The position numbers and the translations under genes are program-made. Shown here piece after piece: positions 36,054-49,004 of a stretch of 64,000 nucleotides of DNA (the first letter of the stretch is position 1; each line of letters opens with the position of its first letter). The notes beneath the pieces were generated by a model. The model was not told the origin of the DNA and did no database searches. It saw nothing but the letters and a program-made list of their open reading frames with translations. Source of the stretch: Spirometra erinaceieuropaei (Eukaryota; Platyhelminthes; Cestoda; Diphyllobothriidea; Diphyllobothriidae); NCBI GenBank assembly GCA_902702965.1, contig CACRXP010000007.1, positions 1,663,118-1,727,117 on the forward strand. The letters run 5' to 3'.

Positions 36054-37045
36054 CAGTAGGTGGGCTAACTCATGAAATGTCAACCGAAATTCCGAAATGC
36101 GTTTCCGTTTCGAAAAGATTTCTTAACTAGGGCTGCAAAACTCGTCAGCCTCCAACATAATTCTATAATATTTCAGTTATCTCAGGATGCCAACTTTCGA
36201 AAGAACTTCCTACCGGGTGCATGCAAAAACTACACTCTGTTAAAAATGACTGCTTAAGTAGCATACATTTTTCTCATCGATTTTCGATGTCCCTAAAAGT
36301 TCGATTATATTTCATGGAGAACATGCATAGAAATATTCATCCTTTTGCTCATTCGGTAGATAATTACGTCCTCTTCCAATCTTATACTCGAAGGAAAGGT
36401 GTAATTTGGTTTTCAAAAACTCTTTCAATTCCCGAATAATTTTGAACCTGACCTGCCGTTGCACTTGGCTTCAGGGTTTCCAAACTACAAGCCGTATATT
36501 TTCTGCGCACGGAAAACCACACATTTATCTACGGTCATAAAGGGAAAATATATAGGTTTCATAAAATTTAGCAGTGGATTTGATCCATATTGTTTACTTT
36601 ACAAGCCACATTGGTAAATACAGAGACATGACGATTTATGAACGGCAATTCCACGGTATTTAAAAGTCCCAGAATTAGAAACTTTAAAACCGAATTATCT
36701 CCCTCCTTCGAGCATAAAATTCGAAGAAGACGTCATTTTCTACTGAATGAGCGAAAGAGTGAATATTTTGATGCGTGCTTTCCATGAATTATAATTGGAC
36801 TTTTAGGGGCATTGAGAATCAATGAGAAAAATGCATGCTACATGTGTAGTCATTTATTACAGAGTATAGTTTTTGCATGCAGGCGGAAGGAAATTCATTC
36901 GAAAGCCGGCATCCTGAGGTGACTGAAAGATTATAGAATTGCGTTGCAGGCTGACTAGTTTTACAACCCTACTTAATTAATCTATTCGAAACGAAAGCGC
37001 ATTTCGGAATTTCGGTTGACCCATCATGAGTTAGCCCACCCACTG
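36054..37045. mobile_element. PAL1 palindromic element, copy 2 (best preserved)
   Basis: 992 bp with both tips intact: TA|CAGTAGGTGGGCTAACTC on the left and GAGTTAGCCCACCCACTG|TA on the right. The flanking TA at 36052-36053 and 37046-37047 is the expected target duplication. Inverted arms of about 400 bp surround a unique centre (about 36470-36680). The small frames inside are not conserved between copies, so it is non-coding. Confidence 0.9.
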
Positions 37046-37206
37046 TAAGTTTGAGGCCACACTGCACACCAGGAATCATTGGGTCATAAAGATGACTGGC
37101 CGTACTGCACTGCAGGCCGCGCACAGAGAGGGCTACACTAGTGGGTTGCCTCCTCTAGAGAACACTTTTGGCTCTCAGTTCAGGCTCCCTCCTAAACATT
37201 ACTGAT

Positions 37207-37628
37207 TATATGGAACATATACAGCTTGTAGTTTTGAAACACTGAATGCAAGTGTAACAGCAGGTCGGGTTCAAAATTATTCGGGAATTAGAAAAGGTTT
37301 TTAAAACCGACTTAAATTTTTTTGAGTATGAAATTGGAAGAAGACGTGATTTTCTACCGAATACGTAAAAGAATGAATATTTTTCTGCATGTTTTCCATG
37401 AAATATAATTGAATTTTCAAGGGCATCGAAAATCAATGAGAAAATGAGTGTAGAGCTTGCATACAGCCGAAAATAAGTTATTTAAAAGCCGACACCCTGA
37501 GGTAACTGGATCATTATAGATTTATGCTGCATCATGATTGGTTTTACAACACTACTTAATTTATCTTTTCGAAACGAGAAGGCATTTCGAAATTTTGGTT
37601 GGCATTTCATGAGTTAGTCCACCTACTG
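37207..37628 (-). mobile_element. PAL1 half element, copy 3
   Basis: Only one arm and part of the centre, ending at CATTTCATGAGTTAGTCC and CACCTACTG on the right. The left end stops inside the element's centre. It looks like a deletion derivative or single-arm product, as expected if long palindromes break. Confidence 0.8.
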
Positions 37629-37764
37629 TTGCTTACACAACGTCGCTCATGAGGACAGGCAGCAAGTGATATTGACTGCACTGGTGTTTTGTGTGCAGAG
37701 ATGGTTGATTCGCCACTTGACAGGATACAAAGAAAATATACGTCTGTTTTTGCTTAGCCAGCTT

Positions 37765-37870
37765 AATCGAACGGAGCACAGGAGTCCCCCTGATTCCGAA
37801 GGTAAATGCGCAACTCCATCTCTACTACTCCAATCCTGCCTACTTCCTCGTTAAAGTGACATGACAGTTC
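37765..37870 (+). repeat. Dispersed repeat REP-E, partial copy
   Basis: Shares ACAGGAGTCCCCCTGATTCC, CTCCAATCCTGCCTAC and CTCGTTAAAGTGA-type landmarks with the copy at 38060-38370. Confidence 0.55.
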
Positions 37871-38059
37871 GATCGTCGTTACCGACAATGTCCACCACAT
37901 GCTCCAACATACCGTAGTGGAGCAGGGGGAATCGCTTATGCGTGCTTTGATTTATATTTTGATTTATTGAAGTTCGCCAAACGCGTATTAGAGTGTGTTT
38001 TGTCAAATCTGTTGAGTGTAAAATAGTTTGTAAAGATTTAATGCCCTTCCTTTTATGCA

Positions 38060-38370
38060 TCCAGATGCCGAATGGAAGAGAAGAGGGGACCGCAAGGAAC
38101 AGTCGTTTCTCCCTGATTTCGGAAGTAAGTGCGCGAGTCTATTTCTAATGCCCCAATCCTGCGTACATGCTCGTTTAAGTAATGATGTGACTATATGTCA
38201 CAGGTTTTTATGTCTCGATAGTTGACCTCTGGCGTAAAAGTTATTCGGCTTTGAATTAAAGATGGAAAGATATCTGCTGTGTGTTGTGGGGCTTTATTAT
38301 TCTGAGTTTATATAAGACTGAAGACGTTGAAGACCTCGCATGTACAAGGCGTCGCGTTTGCAAAAGTCTC
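38060..38370 (+). repeat. Dispersed repeat REP-E, copy 2
   Basis: Second long copy of the family described at 35720; the two align along about 300 bp with several indels. Confidence 0.6.
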
Positions 38371-38408
38371 ATTATGATCTTTTTAAAAGTACATTTAGTT
38401 AATTACCC

Positions 38409-38689
38409 AGGTAAGATGCGGTTATGTAGCCCCACCTGATGGATAAAATACAGTTGGTGTTGGGGCTAGGGGTCACGTTTAGGGTTTAGAGGTTTGGAGA
38501 ACTATTTCTCAAACACTACATGTACAATCGCGCATTTTCAATAGCTTTTCTTTTGCATATAACCACTCGAATTTGTCGCCTGTACATTGCCCGGCTCCAC
38601 CCATAAAACACCCTATTACCATCAGCCCTATAGTACAGGGGGCTGGGGCTTTTTTACTGCAGTTGGGGCTACATAACCACATCTTACCG
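38409..38689. mobile_element. Small inverted-repeat element with G-rich core (TIR-T type)
   Basis: The terminal inverted repeats are GGTAAGATGCGGTTATGTAG and its complement at 38664-38688, 24 of 25 bases matching. TTACCC stands directly outside both ends (38403-38408 and 38690-38695), a possible 6 bp target duplication. The core has GGTGTTGGGG and GTTTAGGGTTTAGAGG, loosely telomere-like. A left-end relic lies at 47579. No coding sequence. Confidence 0.75.
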
Positions 38690-38722
38690 TTACCCGCTAT
38701 GAAATTTAAATCACCATATGTA

Positions 38723-39718
38723 CAGTAGGTGGTCTAACTCTTGAAATTTCAACCGAAATTTCGAAATGCGCTTTCGTTTCGAAAAGATTAATTAAGTAGG
38801 GTTGTAAAACTAGTCAGCTTGCTACATAATTCTATAATATTTAAGTTAAATCAGGATGTCGGCTTTCCAATGAACTTCCTTCCGGCTGCATACAAAAAAC
38901 TACACTCTGTAAAAAATGACTACTTAATGAGCATGAAATTTTCTCATTGATTTTCGGAGCCCCTAAATGTCCAATTATATTTCATGGAAAACGGGCATGG
39001 AAATATTCATTCTTTGGCCCATTTGGTAGACAATTACGTCTTCTTCCAATCATACACTCGAAAAAAAGGTGATATTCGGTTTTCAAAAACTTTTCCAATT
39101 TCCGAATAATTTTGAACCCGCTCCACTGTTACACTTGGAATCGGGGTTTCCCAACTACAAGCCGTATATTTTCCGCGTACGGAAAACCACACATTTCTCT
39201 ACGGTATTAAAAGGAGACCATTCAGGGTTAATAAAATTCAGCAGTGGATTCGATCCACATTGTTAACTTTAAAAGCCACATTGGTAAATGCAGAGTCATG
39301 AGTTTTTATGAACGGCCATTTCACTGTTAGAAAAAGTCTCACGATTAGAAAATTTTTTAAAACCGAATTATCTCCGTCCTTCGAGTAAAAAATTTCAAGA
39401 AGACGTCCTTTTCTACTGAATGAGCGAAAGAATGAATATTTCGTTTCGTGCTTTCCATGAAATATAATTGAACTTTTAAGGGCATCGAGAATCAATGAGA
39501 AAAATGCATGCTACATAAGTAGTCATTTTTTACAGAGTATAATTTTTGCATGAAGCCGGAAAGCATTTCTTTTGTAAGCCGGCATCCTGAGGTAACGGAA
39601 TTGTTGTAGTATTATACTGCGGGCTGATCTATTCTACAATCCTACTTAATTATTCTTTTCGAAACGAAAACGCTTTTCGGAATATCGGTTTAAATTTCAT
39701 GAGTTAGCCCTCCTACTG
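38723..39718. mobile_element. PAL1 palindromic element, copy 4
   Basis: 996 bp from TA|CAGTAGGTGG to TCCTACTG. The right TA is no longer clear (TT). Arms and centre align with copy 2 along the full length. Confidence 0.85.
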
Positions 39719-39719
39719 T

Positions 39720-40450
39720 TTGCCGCTCACCGAAAGAACGACAGCAGTGAACTGCGCCTTCTAACGAACATTAACGGCCCTCAGTATGCTTCCCCTCCCA
39801 AATATTACTGACCTTCTTACGAAACGATTCCACGACAAACGTTCTTCTCTCATTCGGTTCCGAGCAGCTTATACGACACTGCTTACGAGGGTAGGAAGTA
39901 GATGACAATGAGTACAGTGATTCCAATGGTGCATAGTGGCTACAGTGAGAGTGCAGACTAGAGTAGGCTGGTCGGTGGTTCGAGCGTTCGACCATCCGGC
40001 CTCTACGCCCTTTAGACCTGTTCTTGTGATGGACACTGCAGTTCATTATGCAACAGCAAAATCAAGGTGACTAATTTTGAAGTATGCGATGGGCGACCCT
40101 GACATGACTGACTACCTTTATGATCAATGCCTTTTGCAGTCGGGTGGATGTTAGTCCTATTTTATTTTGGTTAGTTCTGCCTAAAATAGACTTGAATCGG
40201 CAACCCAAGCTAACGCGACCGCATACAGATGCGCCGTTATTCCTATCTCTCTTTCAGGTATCCGTGAATGGTTGGGAAAACAGAAGTCTGCGCACTAACT
40301 TCTTCTGTCTCGAAAAGTCCCCGGAGAACCATTAAAAATTAGACCAAAAGACCAGTATGATGGACAGTCAATCAGTCTCCATTCTCTTTACTCAGGCATG
40401 AACTGTTTTCTGTCGAGTATCTCAATCTCAGCCTTGTGGAAATCCTCATA
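39720..40450. other. Unassigned stretch
   Basis: No recognised gene or repeat between PAL1 copy 4 and the Penelope-like fragment. Confidence 0.45.
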
Positions 40451-40454
40451 GCTA

Positions 40455-41095
40455 TATTCAGAAGAATAGGTGGCCAACGAACGTTGCTTTCAATACCTTC
40501 TCGTCGGGCCATTACTGTTATAGGGGACGGAGTACAGTGAGTGAAAAAATCGATAAAATTTAGTTCTTAAAAGACAGGCTAGGCAGGAGCGGAAGGGCGC
40601 AGAAAGTTGTATGTGGTTAGTCAACCTTTGACCACGGTAAGCGCGGAGCTTGAGCGAGGTTCTTCTGGGCGCATAGGGTCCGTTTTCGTAACCTGATTGC
40701 GACCGCTTCTGCTGTTGCTAACAGCTCTGGCCCAGTAGTTTAGGGTAGTTCGAGGGGACCTTATAAATCACACAAAATGCCTCAGTGGGATCCACACGAT
40801 GCCCTGAATCCACTGCATGCGCAAGAATGGCGCTGTCAATTCTCCTAGTTTCAGCAATTGCCAACCATGCCGGAAGGTGCTCTCTTATTCCTTTGGAAAG
40901 GCGCCGACTCGTACGGCCATTTTAACCTGCTACAGAGGAGCAAGTGAATGAGCAGATGCATGGCTGCCACCTCAGACCGTCTCAATTTTATCGATTTTTT
41001 CACTCACTGTACTCCGTCCCATATAACTGTACTGGCTTGACAAGTTGTTATCGAAAGCAACGTTCGTTCGCCATCTTTTCTTCTGACTATCTCAA
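40455..41095 (-). mobile_element. Penelope-like element 3' part flanked by inverted UTR copies
   Basis: Read leftward from about 40945, the sequence encodes NGRTSRRLSKGIREHLPAWL and DSAILAHAVDSGHRVDP, then a decayed basic C-terminus. These are the GIY-YIG endonuclease motifs (GRT-R, EH, SAI-H-SGH) at the end of many Penelope-like ORFs. Its 3' UTR at 40455-40563 is repeated in inverse at 40984-41090 (share TTTTATCGATTTTTTCACTC and ACTCCGTCCC), so the fragment is the loop of a 110 bp inverted repeat. One frame break and stops are present. Confidence 0.65.
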
Positions 41096-41514
41096 TTTCA
41101 CTGTCATTAGTACTGCAGGTAAATTTTGAGAAGTGCTAAATATTGTGCAAAAAACTGGGATTAGTGATTTTAAGAAGTATGAACCATCTAAAGAAGGTAG
41201 ATGCACGAAATGGTACCGACCCTGACGAGGGCGACTGAAATGACTTCCGTAACGGGGTGAAGTGGGATAGCTTCTTCGCCTCTGAGGCCTATAAATTAAT
41301 TCCCAAAGGCACAAAAAGATGAGTATAATTCACATCCTCCGTGGTGGTCGCCCGTCTCACGAGAGCATATGATGGCAATTTTAGGAGTTAGCCTCTTTAA
41401 GCAGTCGATTAGGCGAGGTTTGTTTCTGCAGCTCAACTTCATTGATACCATACGATCGGCTTCCTTAAACACTTTTAGCCAATGCAGGTACGCGTTTGCG
41501 TCTTTCTTACCATT
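41096..41514. other. Unassigned stretch
   Basis: No gene or repeat recognised. Confidence 0.4.
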
Positions 41515-41905
41515 TTAATCCAACGAGTGACTGTGCCACGTGGAGAGGAGTGCTTATACGCCAGCCTCGTTTACATGAGGTATCAGTTCACACGCGCTTC
41601 CCTGCGCGAGCATCCAACCCGGCTTACGCCCTCTTTATTATACTAATCCAGCGAGTATGTAAGTGGCTTTGCTAATGGAATTGTTTGGATGGATTGGAAC
41701 TCCGTCGGTTGCACTACAATGGCCATGCACTGCAAATTACCACGCGGTTCCATCCGTGGCCTTCCAGTCGTGATGGCACCCTATTTATCCTACTAATCCA
41801 ACGAGTGGCTCTGTCGCGAGGAGTGTGTGAACACGCCATCTTCACTCGCATCCCTGCGCGTGTTTCGAGCTGAGCTTGTGTTCTCTTTTCTTTCCTAATC
41901 CAGCG
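41515..41905. repeat. Degenerate short repeats with TAATCCARCGAGTG
   Basis: The phrase AATCCARCGRGT appears at about 41518, 41645, 41795 and 41897. The first and third are followed by similar GAGGAGTG...CCCTGCGCG stretches, suggesting a diverged tandem or dispersed repeat. No function was recognised. Confidence 0.5.
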
Positions 41906-42234
41906 GGTGACTAAATTAGGTACGCTAAGTAAAATTATTTTAGGAAGCTAACCATATGGCATCAATTAAGTGGGGCTGCAGAACAAACCTCACCGTCGAT
42001 TATATACCTGACTCGTGACAATTCCGGCAGATTGGATTATACCTGTCAAGAGCAGTGCACTGATTCACATTAGACAGAATTCAGCCTAGATACAGTAAGC
42101 CTCGTCATATGAATTCCTGAAGACTCTTGAAAATAAAACATGTCCTAGTGAATTAGACAGTGGCGCAGTGAAATTCGGCTGAACAAAAACGCCGAACTTG
42201 AGCTGTGACACATAACAACTGGTACAGTAGATGG

Positions 42235-43213
42235 GCTAACGCATGAAATGTCGACCGAAATTCCGGGATGCGTTTTTCTTTCGAAAGGATTAATTAAGTA
42301 GGGTTGTAAGACTTATCAGCCTACAGCATAATTTTATAATAATTCATTTACCGCAGAACGCCTGCTTTCGAATGAACTTCCTCCCGGCTGCATGCAAAAA
42401 GTATACTCTGTAAAAAATGACCACTTAAGTGGCATAAATTTTTTTCATTGATTTTCGATGACCCTAAAGGTCCGATTATATTTTATGAAACGCATGCATA
42501 GAAATTATTCATGCTTTTGCTCATTCGATAGAAAATTACGTCTTCTGATTTTATATTCGAAAGAACGGTGTAATTTTGTTTTCAAAACTTTCCCAATTCC
42601 CGAATAATTTTGAACCCGCTCTGCCGTCACACTTGCATTAGGGGTTTCCAAACTACAAGCTGTATATATTCCGCGTACGGAAAACCACACACATCTCTAT
42701 AGTATTAAAAGGAGACCATATAGAGTTCAACACATTTAACATTGTGCTTGATCCATATTGTTAACTTTAAAAGCCACATTGCTAAATGCAGAGTCCTGAC
42801 TTTTTATGAACGGCCATTTCACGGTTATAAAAAGTCTCACAATTAGAAACTTTTTAAAGCCGAATTATCTTATTTCTTCGAGTGTAAAATTGGAAGAAGA
42901 CGTAATGTTCTACCGAATGAGCGAAAGAATGTGTATTTTCATCATGGTTTCCATGAAATATGATTAGACTTTTAAGGGCATCGAAAATCGATGAGAAAAT
43001 TTCATGCTACATGAGTAGTCATTTTTTACAGAGTGTAGTTTTTCATGCAGCCTGAAGGAAGTTCATTCGAAAGCCGACATCCTGCGGTAATTGAATAACT
43101 ATAAAATTAGTCTGAAGGATGATTAGTTTTACAACCCTACTTAATTAGCCTTTTCGAGACGAAAACACATTTGGGGATTTCGGTTGACATTTCATGAGTT
43201 AGCCCAAGTACTG
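42235..43213. mobile_element. PAL1 palindromic element, copy 5
   Basis: 979 bp, left TA|CAGTAGATGGGCTAAC, right TTAGCCCAAGTACTG|TA. Both TA flanks are kept. Full-length alignment to copy 2 by eye. Confidence 0.85.
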
Positions 43214-46200
43214 TACTCAGATAAGCAGAATCAGCGCAGACGGCGCTTCTGGAATGTTTAGGAGGATTTAAAAACTCTTTTCTCGGGAAACTTCCAATAA
43301 AAAGAATTCATGGCTAGGGTAAATTATGGCAACGACGGGACCACTTCAGCGGGAATGTCTGCTGGGACTGGGTCAAGTGCAAGCAAATGCACAAGCATAC
43401 CTGTGCCTTGATTGCTAAGGCGGTGTTTGAGGAGCTTTTTTGGCCTGGAAAACCCCGGCAGTACGGCTAAACATAAAATAAGTGCGTTGGTGCGTTCTCT
43501 TCTCCCATTAACAATCAAGTGGACTTGGAGTAAACACTCTGCGCATTGCGTCCGACCTCTGCTCACCTGTTGAGCCGATGTCTGCCCCTTAGCTTCTCAG
43601 ACAGAGTGGAAGGGGACGGGACTACCGAAAATTTGCCTAACTGTTCCATCCTTCTCGGTGGCGTTCTCCTCCGGCTGGTCAGAAAGTTGACTGAAATGAT
43701 GCCCGTATTACGCTTCAGCATTTCAGTCATGTTAGAAATTTCCTTAACTGGAAAGGTCTGCGCAGGCACTAGAGTTTGCATAAATAACACCCAGTCGCTG
43801 TGATTGAGAGCTGCAATGGCACTCTGCCGTGTGGTACTCTTCGCGAATCTGACCGGTTAGTCATACCAGGAGCTGAATCATGGCAGGTTCAAGTAGATTT
43901 GGGCCCCTGTTACGGAGCTCACGGTCTCACCCTGTTTTGGCTAGATGTTCGACGGTTCTCTCTCTTTCTCTCTCTCTCACACACACACGAACGCTGAGAC
44001 AAGAATAGAATTGGATGGCGCGCTGGAATAGGCGGCTCTTCTTTGATTTGCATGGCGCGCTCTATGTCAAATAACACTTTGTTGGTCTGCAAAATTTCCT
44101 TGAAAACTGCAGTTATTAGTGTTTGTGGCAGTTGAAATTCCTCCGTGTTTTAAATCCCCTCAGCCCTGTCTACATGAAGGATAGTTTTGATTTCGCAAGT
44201 CTTTTCTTCTGGCGCTTTTTAAGGGCTTATCGCAATAATCAGAGCACCACGTTTAAGATTGAAAAGGTCTCTATGACTTTCGCTTGAGGTTAGATGACCC
44301 TCTGAAGTACTTGGCATTCGTTAACTGGGCTTGGCATCACGCCGCTGATGGTCGCTTCTCTGTCTGACAGCTTAGGAAGTCGAAATTTGCGTGGATTTGA
44401 CTAACCAACTGTCACATGGGAAGTTATCTCTTGGTCCCGAATTTCACTATCTTCGTCGAGGTCTCGGTTAAACGGTCTTAGAAATTCAGTTAAAACCTTA
44501 GCGAATCGAAACTTTGCGCCAAATACCCTAGTCTGCAGTGATTGGTCAACATCCGACAGCCAGTTAAAAAAACTATAATTTGAGTATTTTTAGAAATCTC
44601 TTGCGATAAACAGCTGCAGCTGCAACAATAAGGTTGTAAGAAGGATTGCCAGTATTGCTAGTGGAAAGGACGTGATTATGCGCCCGAATATAAATCAGTA
44701 GTTTCAAACTCAGGAATAGATACTATAAAGGAGAGTTGGTGGAGTCTAGCATGTGCGACGTTGAACGGGGGGGGGCTTTATGGCTCACGATGTCTGGCTT
44801 CACATGTGAATTCAATTGTAAACAAATTGGCTGTGTCGGAATGCCGTTTGTTTGAGTACACAAGCTACAAAATGCCTGTCAACAAGGCTCTCTGTTATGG
44901 TTAAATTTTAATATTCAAAACTCAGCCTACAACGGGAGGAGTAAATTTTAAGGTAACACAGGCTAAGGTCATACAGCCACAGAGTGATAGGTTTGGATTA
45001 CTTAACTGCATAGTGAGGGTTAATTCCAAGGGAACTCTAGGGTTCTCATTGGATGCGTACCACCTCCTCACTGACTCGCCTCTTTATGCAACTGCCAGCA
45101 TCTGGGATGCAGGCATTCCTGCGTATTAAATTTAGAATCTACTAAGGTGCTCTACGTAGACTGGCCTAGATCTTCGTCTTGTCAGTTTGAACCTCCTGAT
45201 CGCTCCCACCTCCCTAAGTGTGCCTTAGAAGTTAGTGGTTAGAGTGCAGTCTCCTTGGGACGATTCTGCAATTTCCGTCTGGTATCTCCGATGTGAAGAT
45301 GACAATCCAACATAGACGACTAAACCCGGCGATTTATTATACTTAATAAAATTATTGACTCTTTTTTCGCTTTTATCGAGGGAACTGTAGGTCCTCACCT
45401 TTAAACTTCCTATTTGTTTACAAGCAACTGGAAAATCTCAGAAACTGGGAAAGGCATCATAAAGGTAGCAAACAATCGGAAAAGCGTCAACTCTGTACAG
45501 GTAAACAAACTGTCTCCAGTGTTTGTGGTACGAGCAGTAGTACAGTGGCCGTTTCGAGTGCAGGGAGATGAATAATATCTCCAGCGACAAAAGTTGCTTA
45601 AGTGCATGCCAGTAAGCATAAGCGATGGACTGGAAACAATATGAAATGCAATTTAAAAGGCTACTGAAATAAAGCAAGTAGTATTATAACAACCGTATTT
45701 GTCAAGGTTACAGAGGTCGGGTGGTAATTTAGCGGACACTGCTATACAAATCCAGCTTCTGTACCGTTCTGACGAGAAGCCCAAAAAAGGTTTGTTTGTA
45801 GTCAGCAAGACGACGGGTAACATGTCCCTGGGATATTACCCTACATACTTTACCTTAACTTTTCCCAAAATCGGCCTGAAATCAACTTTTTAGTCATTCG
45901 TTTAGGTACGCGAACGAGGGAGGCATACCGCAGATCAATTCTAGGCGAAATGCAGGAAAGTACAGGTAGGAAATTCTTCGACTTTTAAATTTAATAAAAC
46001 TAGTATTTATAAGAGGGCATTTGTGTCTACTGGAACCCTACTGAGTTTAAGCGATATTGATTAGTCGTCTCCGGAGCCCGCGTGCATGATTAATTAAACT
46101 TTCCTATAAGTGATAGGTTCGACCGAACTAAAGTCTGCAACTGATAACCCAAGTTGCTTGAGATTACCAGAGTAAAAATAGTATTTACAAGACATAATTC

Positions 46201-47578
46201 AGATTTTTTAGGAAATAAATAATAATTACTTTACATCCTGAATGATTTCTACTGAGAAAGATCGATGAACGAGGCCAGATTTGGAAGAAGATGGGCGGAC
46301 GACTGTGTAATGAGATGTGTGTCACCACCGTGCGTGGTGAATGGGGTTCGGTTGAGGTTTGGGCTGTTTTCTGGAAACCGGTAAATGCAGTCGTCGATGT
46401 CGCACTGCTCATGATTTTAGAAAAAAGGTTTCATAATATTTAATGTTTTATAAAGTCAGCTTGTTTATGATTAAACTTACCGGATGATTCCCTGAACACC
46501 GGAGCCGTAAACACACTCCCCGCTCAGGCCTGCCTCTGGGTACACCATTCTCCCCTGGACACCCCTAGGCTTCACTTAGAATGTGGCAAAAGGAGGACAG
46601 ATGTCACCAGACCGGTCATGATGGCTGCCCGCTACAAGCATACTGAGACCAGTTGAAGTTCTAATTCAGCATAAGGTTGGGCATACTTGATGCATCTAAA
46701 TAAGCCAAAGGTGACACAGTGCCAACTTGTTTTTTGCCGGCCCGACACACCCCGCAGAAGGTTCTGTTTTAATCTCGCAGCGCGCACGCAGTGAGATGCA
46801 TATAGTATATTTTAGGGTGGTCGGCAATGCCCTTGATGACCCTAATGAAAACGGTGCGCACAATATAAATGTTAAATACACATCGTACCAACATTTTGCC
46901 AGTAACATATTAGTTTACGGAAAAAAAGGTTCTACAGTGCTGGACTGCGAATGGTGCGGTATACGTTCTTTTCCATGTACATATGAAATTTTAAGTGCAA
47001 TTATATACAATCAGCATAAAGTGCAGTCATTTGCGTAGTTTGCGAGGAGAAATCTCATGAAACGTCAGGAACGCGTTACATAGGGATGAAATCAGGAAAT
47101 AAAATTCAGGGCTGGGTGCAGATAGTCCTGCAATGGGAGTCGTCGTTTATCAAAGATCAAACGATCCAGCTGCCTTGTGAATACAGCCATTGTATCAGAT
47201 GTCCCTATTTCACTTGGGAGTGAGGTCCACGGTCGAACAACAGGCTGGCTTAAAGAAAACTTCCGATGGTGTAAGCGTTGTCATTTTAAGAAATCTTCAG
47301 AGCACGGAATTCTGATAGATAACTCAAGCAGAAACGATTATTTGGGACGTCATTAATGCATTCTCGATTGTCCTGATAACGATTTCTATGCTTAACATCG
47401 AACACACACGCTTGCATGTAAATTAAACTTTCCAGATAACTTGGAAAGATTATTAAAGAACAGTGTTCATTGCTGTGAGGGTAAGCAGACTTACCGACTT
47501 GTGCGCACTCGAATCACCCTCCACTATGGCAAGGCTTCAGACAATCGAGCCCGTTGACAAGACTCTATTTTGAACGGG
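43214..47578. other. Long unassigned stretch
   Basis: No gene recognised. Frames such as 46727-47038 (103 codons) have no family resemblance. A short (TC)n/(CA)n microsatellite lies at about 43960-43990. Confidence 0.5.
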
Positions 47579-47645
47579 TAAGGTGTCCTTATGTAGCCTC
47601 ACCTGATGGATACAATACTGCTGGAGTTGGGATTAGGGGCTGTTT
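47579..47645 (+). repeat. Left-end relic of the TIR-T element
   Basis: GGTAAGGTG, then TTATGTAGCCTCACCTGATGG and GTTGGGATTAGGGGCTG, parallels the first 65 bp of the element at 38409. No right end was found. Confidence 0.6.
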
Positions 47646-49000
47646 AAAATGCAGTAAGCAAGTAAAGGCTGTAAGCCGAGGAGGACACATCTGACCACCT
47701 AACTGTGATCGACAGTACCACCGGAGGATATTATCCCTTCTGAGGTCTGTGGAGTACGAACCAAACAGACAGACCAACTTTTTCCCCTAAAACCTTTCTA
47801 TCCGTTCATGTAATTGCCACGACCTCTCTCTGATCATCCGTTGCAATTGTCGCGAGCGAAATGGTACTTCGATCGAATTGATAGCAGTGCATTGTGGTTG
47901 CGTATTTCACAGTGCTCGCGAGGTTTTCTAGGCATCTGGATTTAGTCGGCGGGTCTAAACGCCCCACCCGTATTACCACCCTGCAAAACGGAGTACTTAT
48001 TACGAGGACGCAAACCAAGGTGGGCACATGTGCACACCTAACTGTGGCTGTCTGCATCACGGCATGTCATCTGTCAAGTACAAAGCTCTACTTGGCAATT
48101 CAACAGACAGACCTACCTCGGTTTTTTAAAGTCTTTCTCCGTACCGGTCATGCGTTCATTCTAGGTGGAAAACCCTGAGGATATAAATTGCAATCCTTGT
48201 AAGCCCATTGGTCATGCAAAAACATCGACAGTGGCGCAGTGTGGCGTCAAATTTCAGAATGCTTGCGACAATTTTTAAATTAACGAACTGCCCATCGTTT
48301 CTGATCATTAGTTCAGCTGAGGTGCATTTCATTCTACTAGTGAATGTTTAATCTTTAGAATATATTGACAAGTGAAAACTTATGGTTCCTAAAATGAACA
48401 GTCTTCCAGAGTAGACGCAGCAGAAACGTTATTTCATAGTTGTGGACTGGGTTATCGAAGAGCGCACGAAAAGGACTTCAAATATGCAGTGACTGTGAAC
48501 AGGTACTCCGGGTGAATAATAATATCTGAAGGTCATTGAATGATTAATGATTCCTAGTTGGCGCCTTATAAGATGAGGCGGCTTTCAGAAAAGAATCAGG
48601 TGCTTAGCTAACGAAATTTAAAGCAGAAATCAGACAGCTGTAGGCGAAAAAGCTTTGGCACGGTGACCATATCCGCAAATGCGACTGTAGCCTGCACTAG
48701 ACCCAATGGAGTTCTTATACTGAGAAATGAGCAAGAAAATATTTATGAGCATTTTCATATGTTTGATAAGCATCTCGTGATTTTTTATTTGTAGACCAAT
48801 CTGTACCGGAAGCACCACCACGAAGCAAGCGTAAGACCTATTCTGCCTCTAGAGTTTTTAAGTTGAGAGTTAATTCCAGTATTTTCTGTGAATTTGACAT
48901 CTACTGTGAAGGATAAGTGTTGAAAAATAGAGTGAAAACTAACATTTCTGGAGATGTTAGACAAACGCAAACTCACAGGCAAACCATTTGTTGTAACTTT
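47646..49000. other. Unassigned stretch
   Basis: No gene. Weak direct similarity between about 47680-47770 and 48000-48120 (ACACCTAACTGTG, AACAGACAGACC) hints at an old repeat. Confidence 0.4.
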
Positions 49001-49004
49001 CATG

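Noticed and set aside
41500..41910. CRISPR-like spaced repeats
   Set aside because: Repeats are diverged, unevenly spaced and in an animal genome.
43563..43790. Minus-strand frame as a Gag or coiled-coil protein
   Set aside because: Some Met/Leu/Arg-rich content but no motif; could not be supported.
46727..47038. 103-codon frame as a possible small gene
   Set aside because: No family resemblance, no splice or promoter context, length expected by chance in this A/T-rich sequence.
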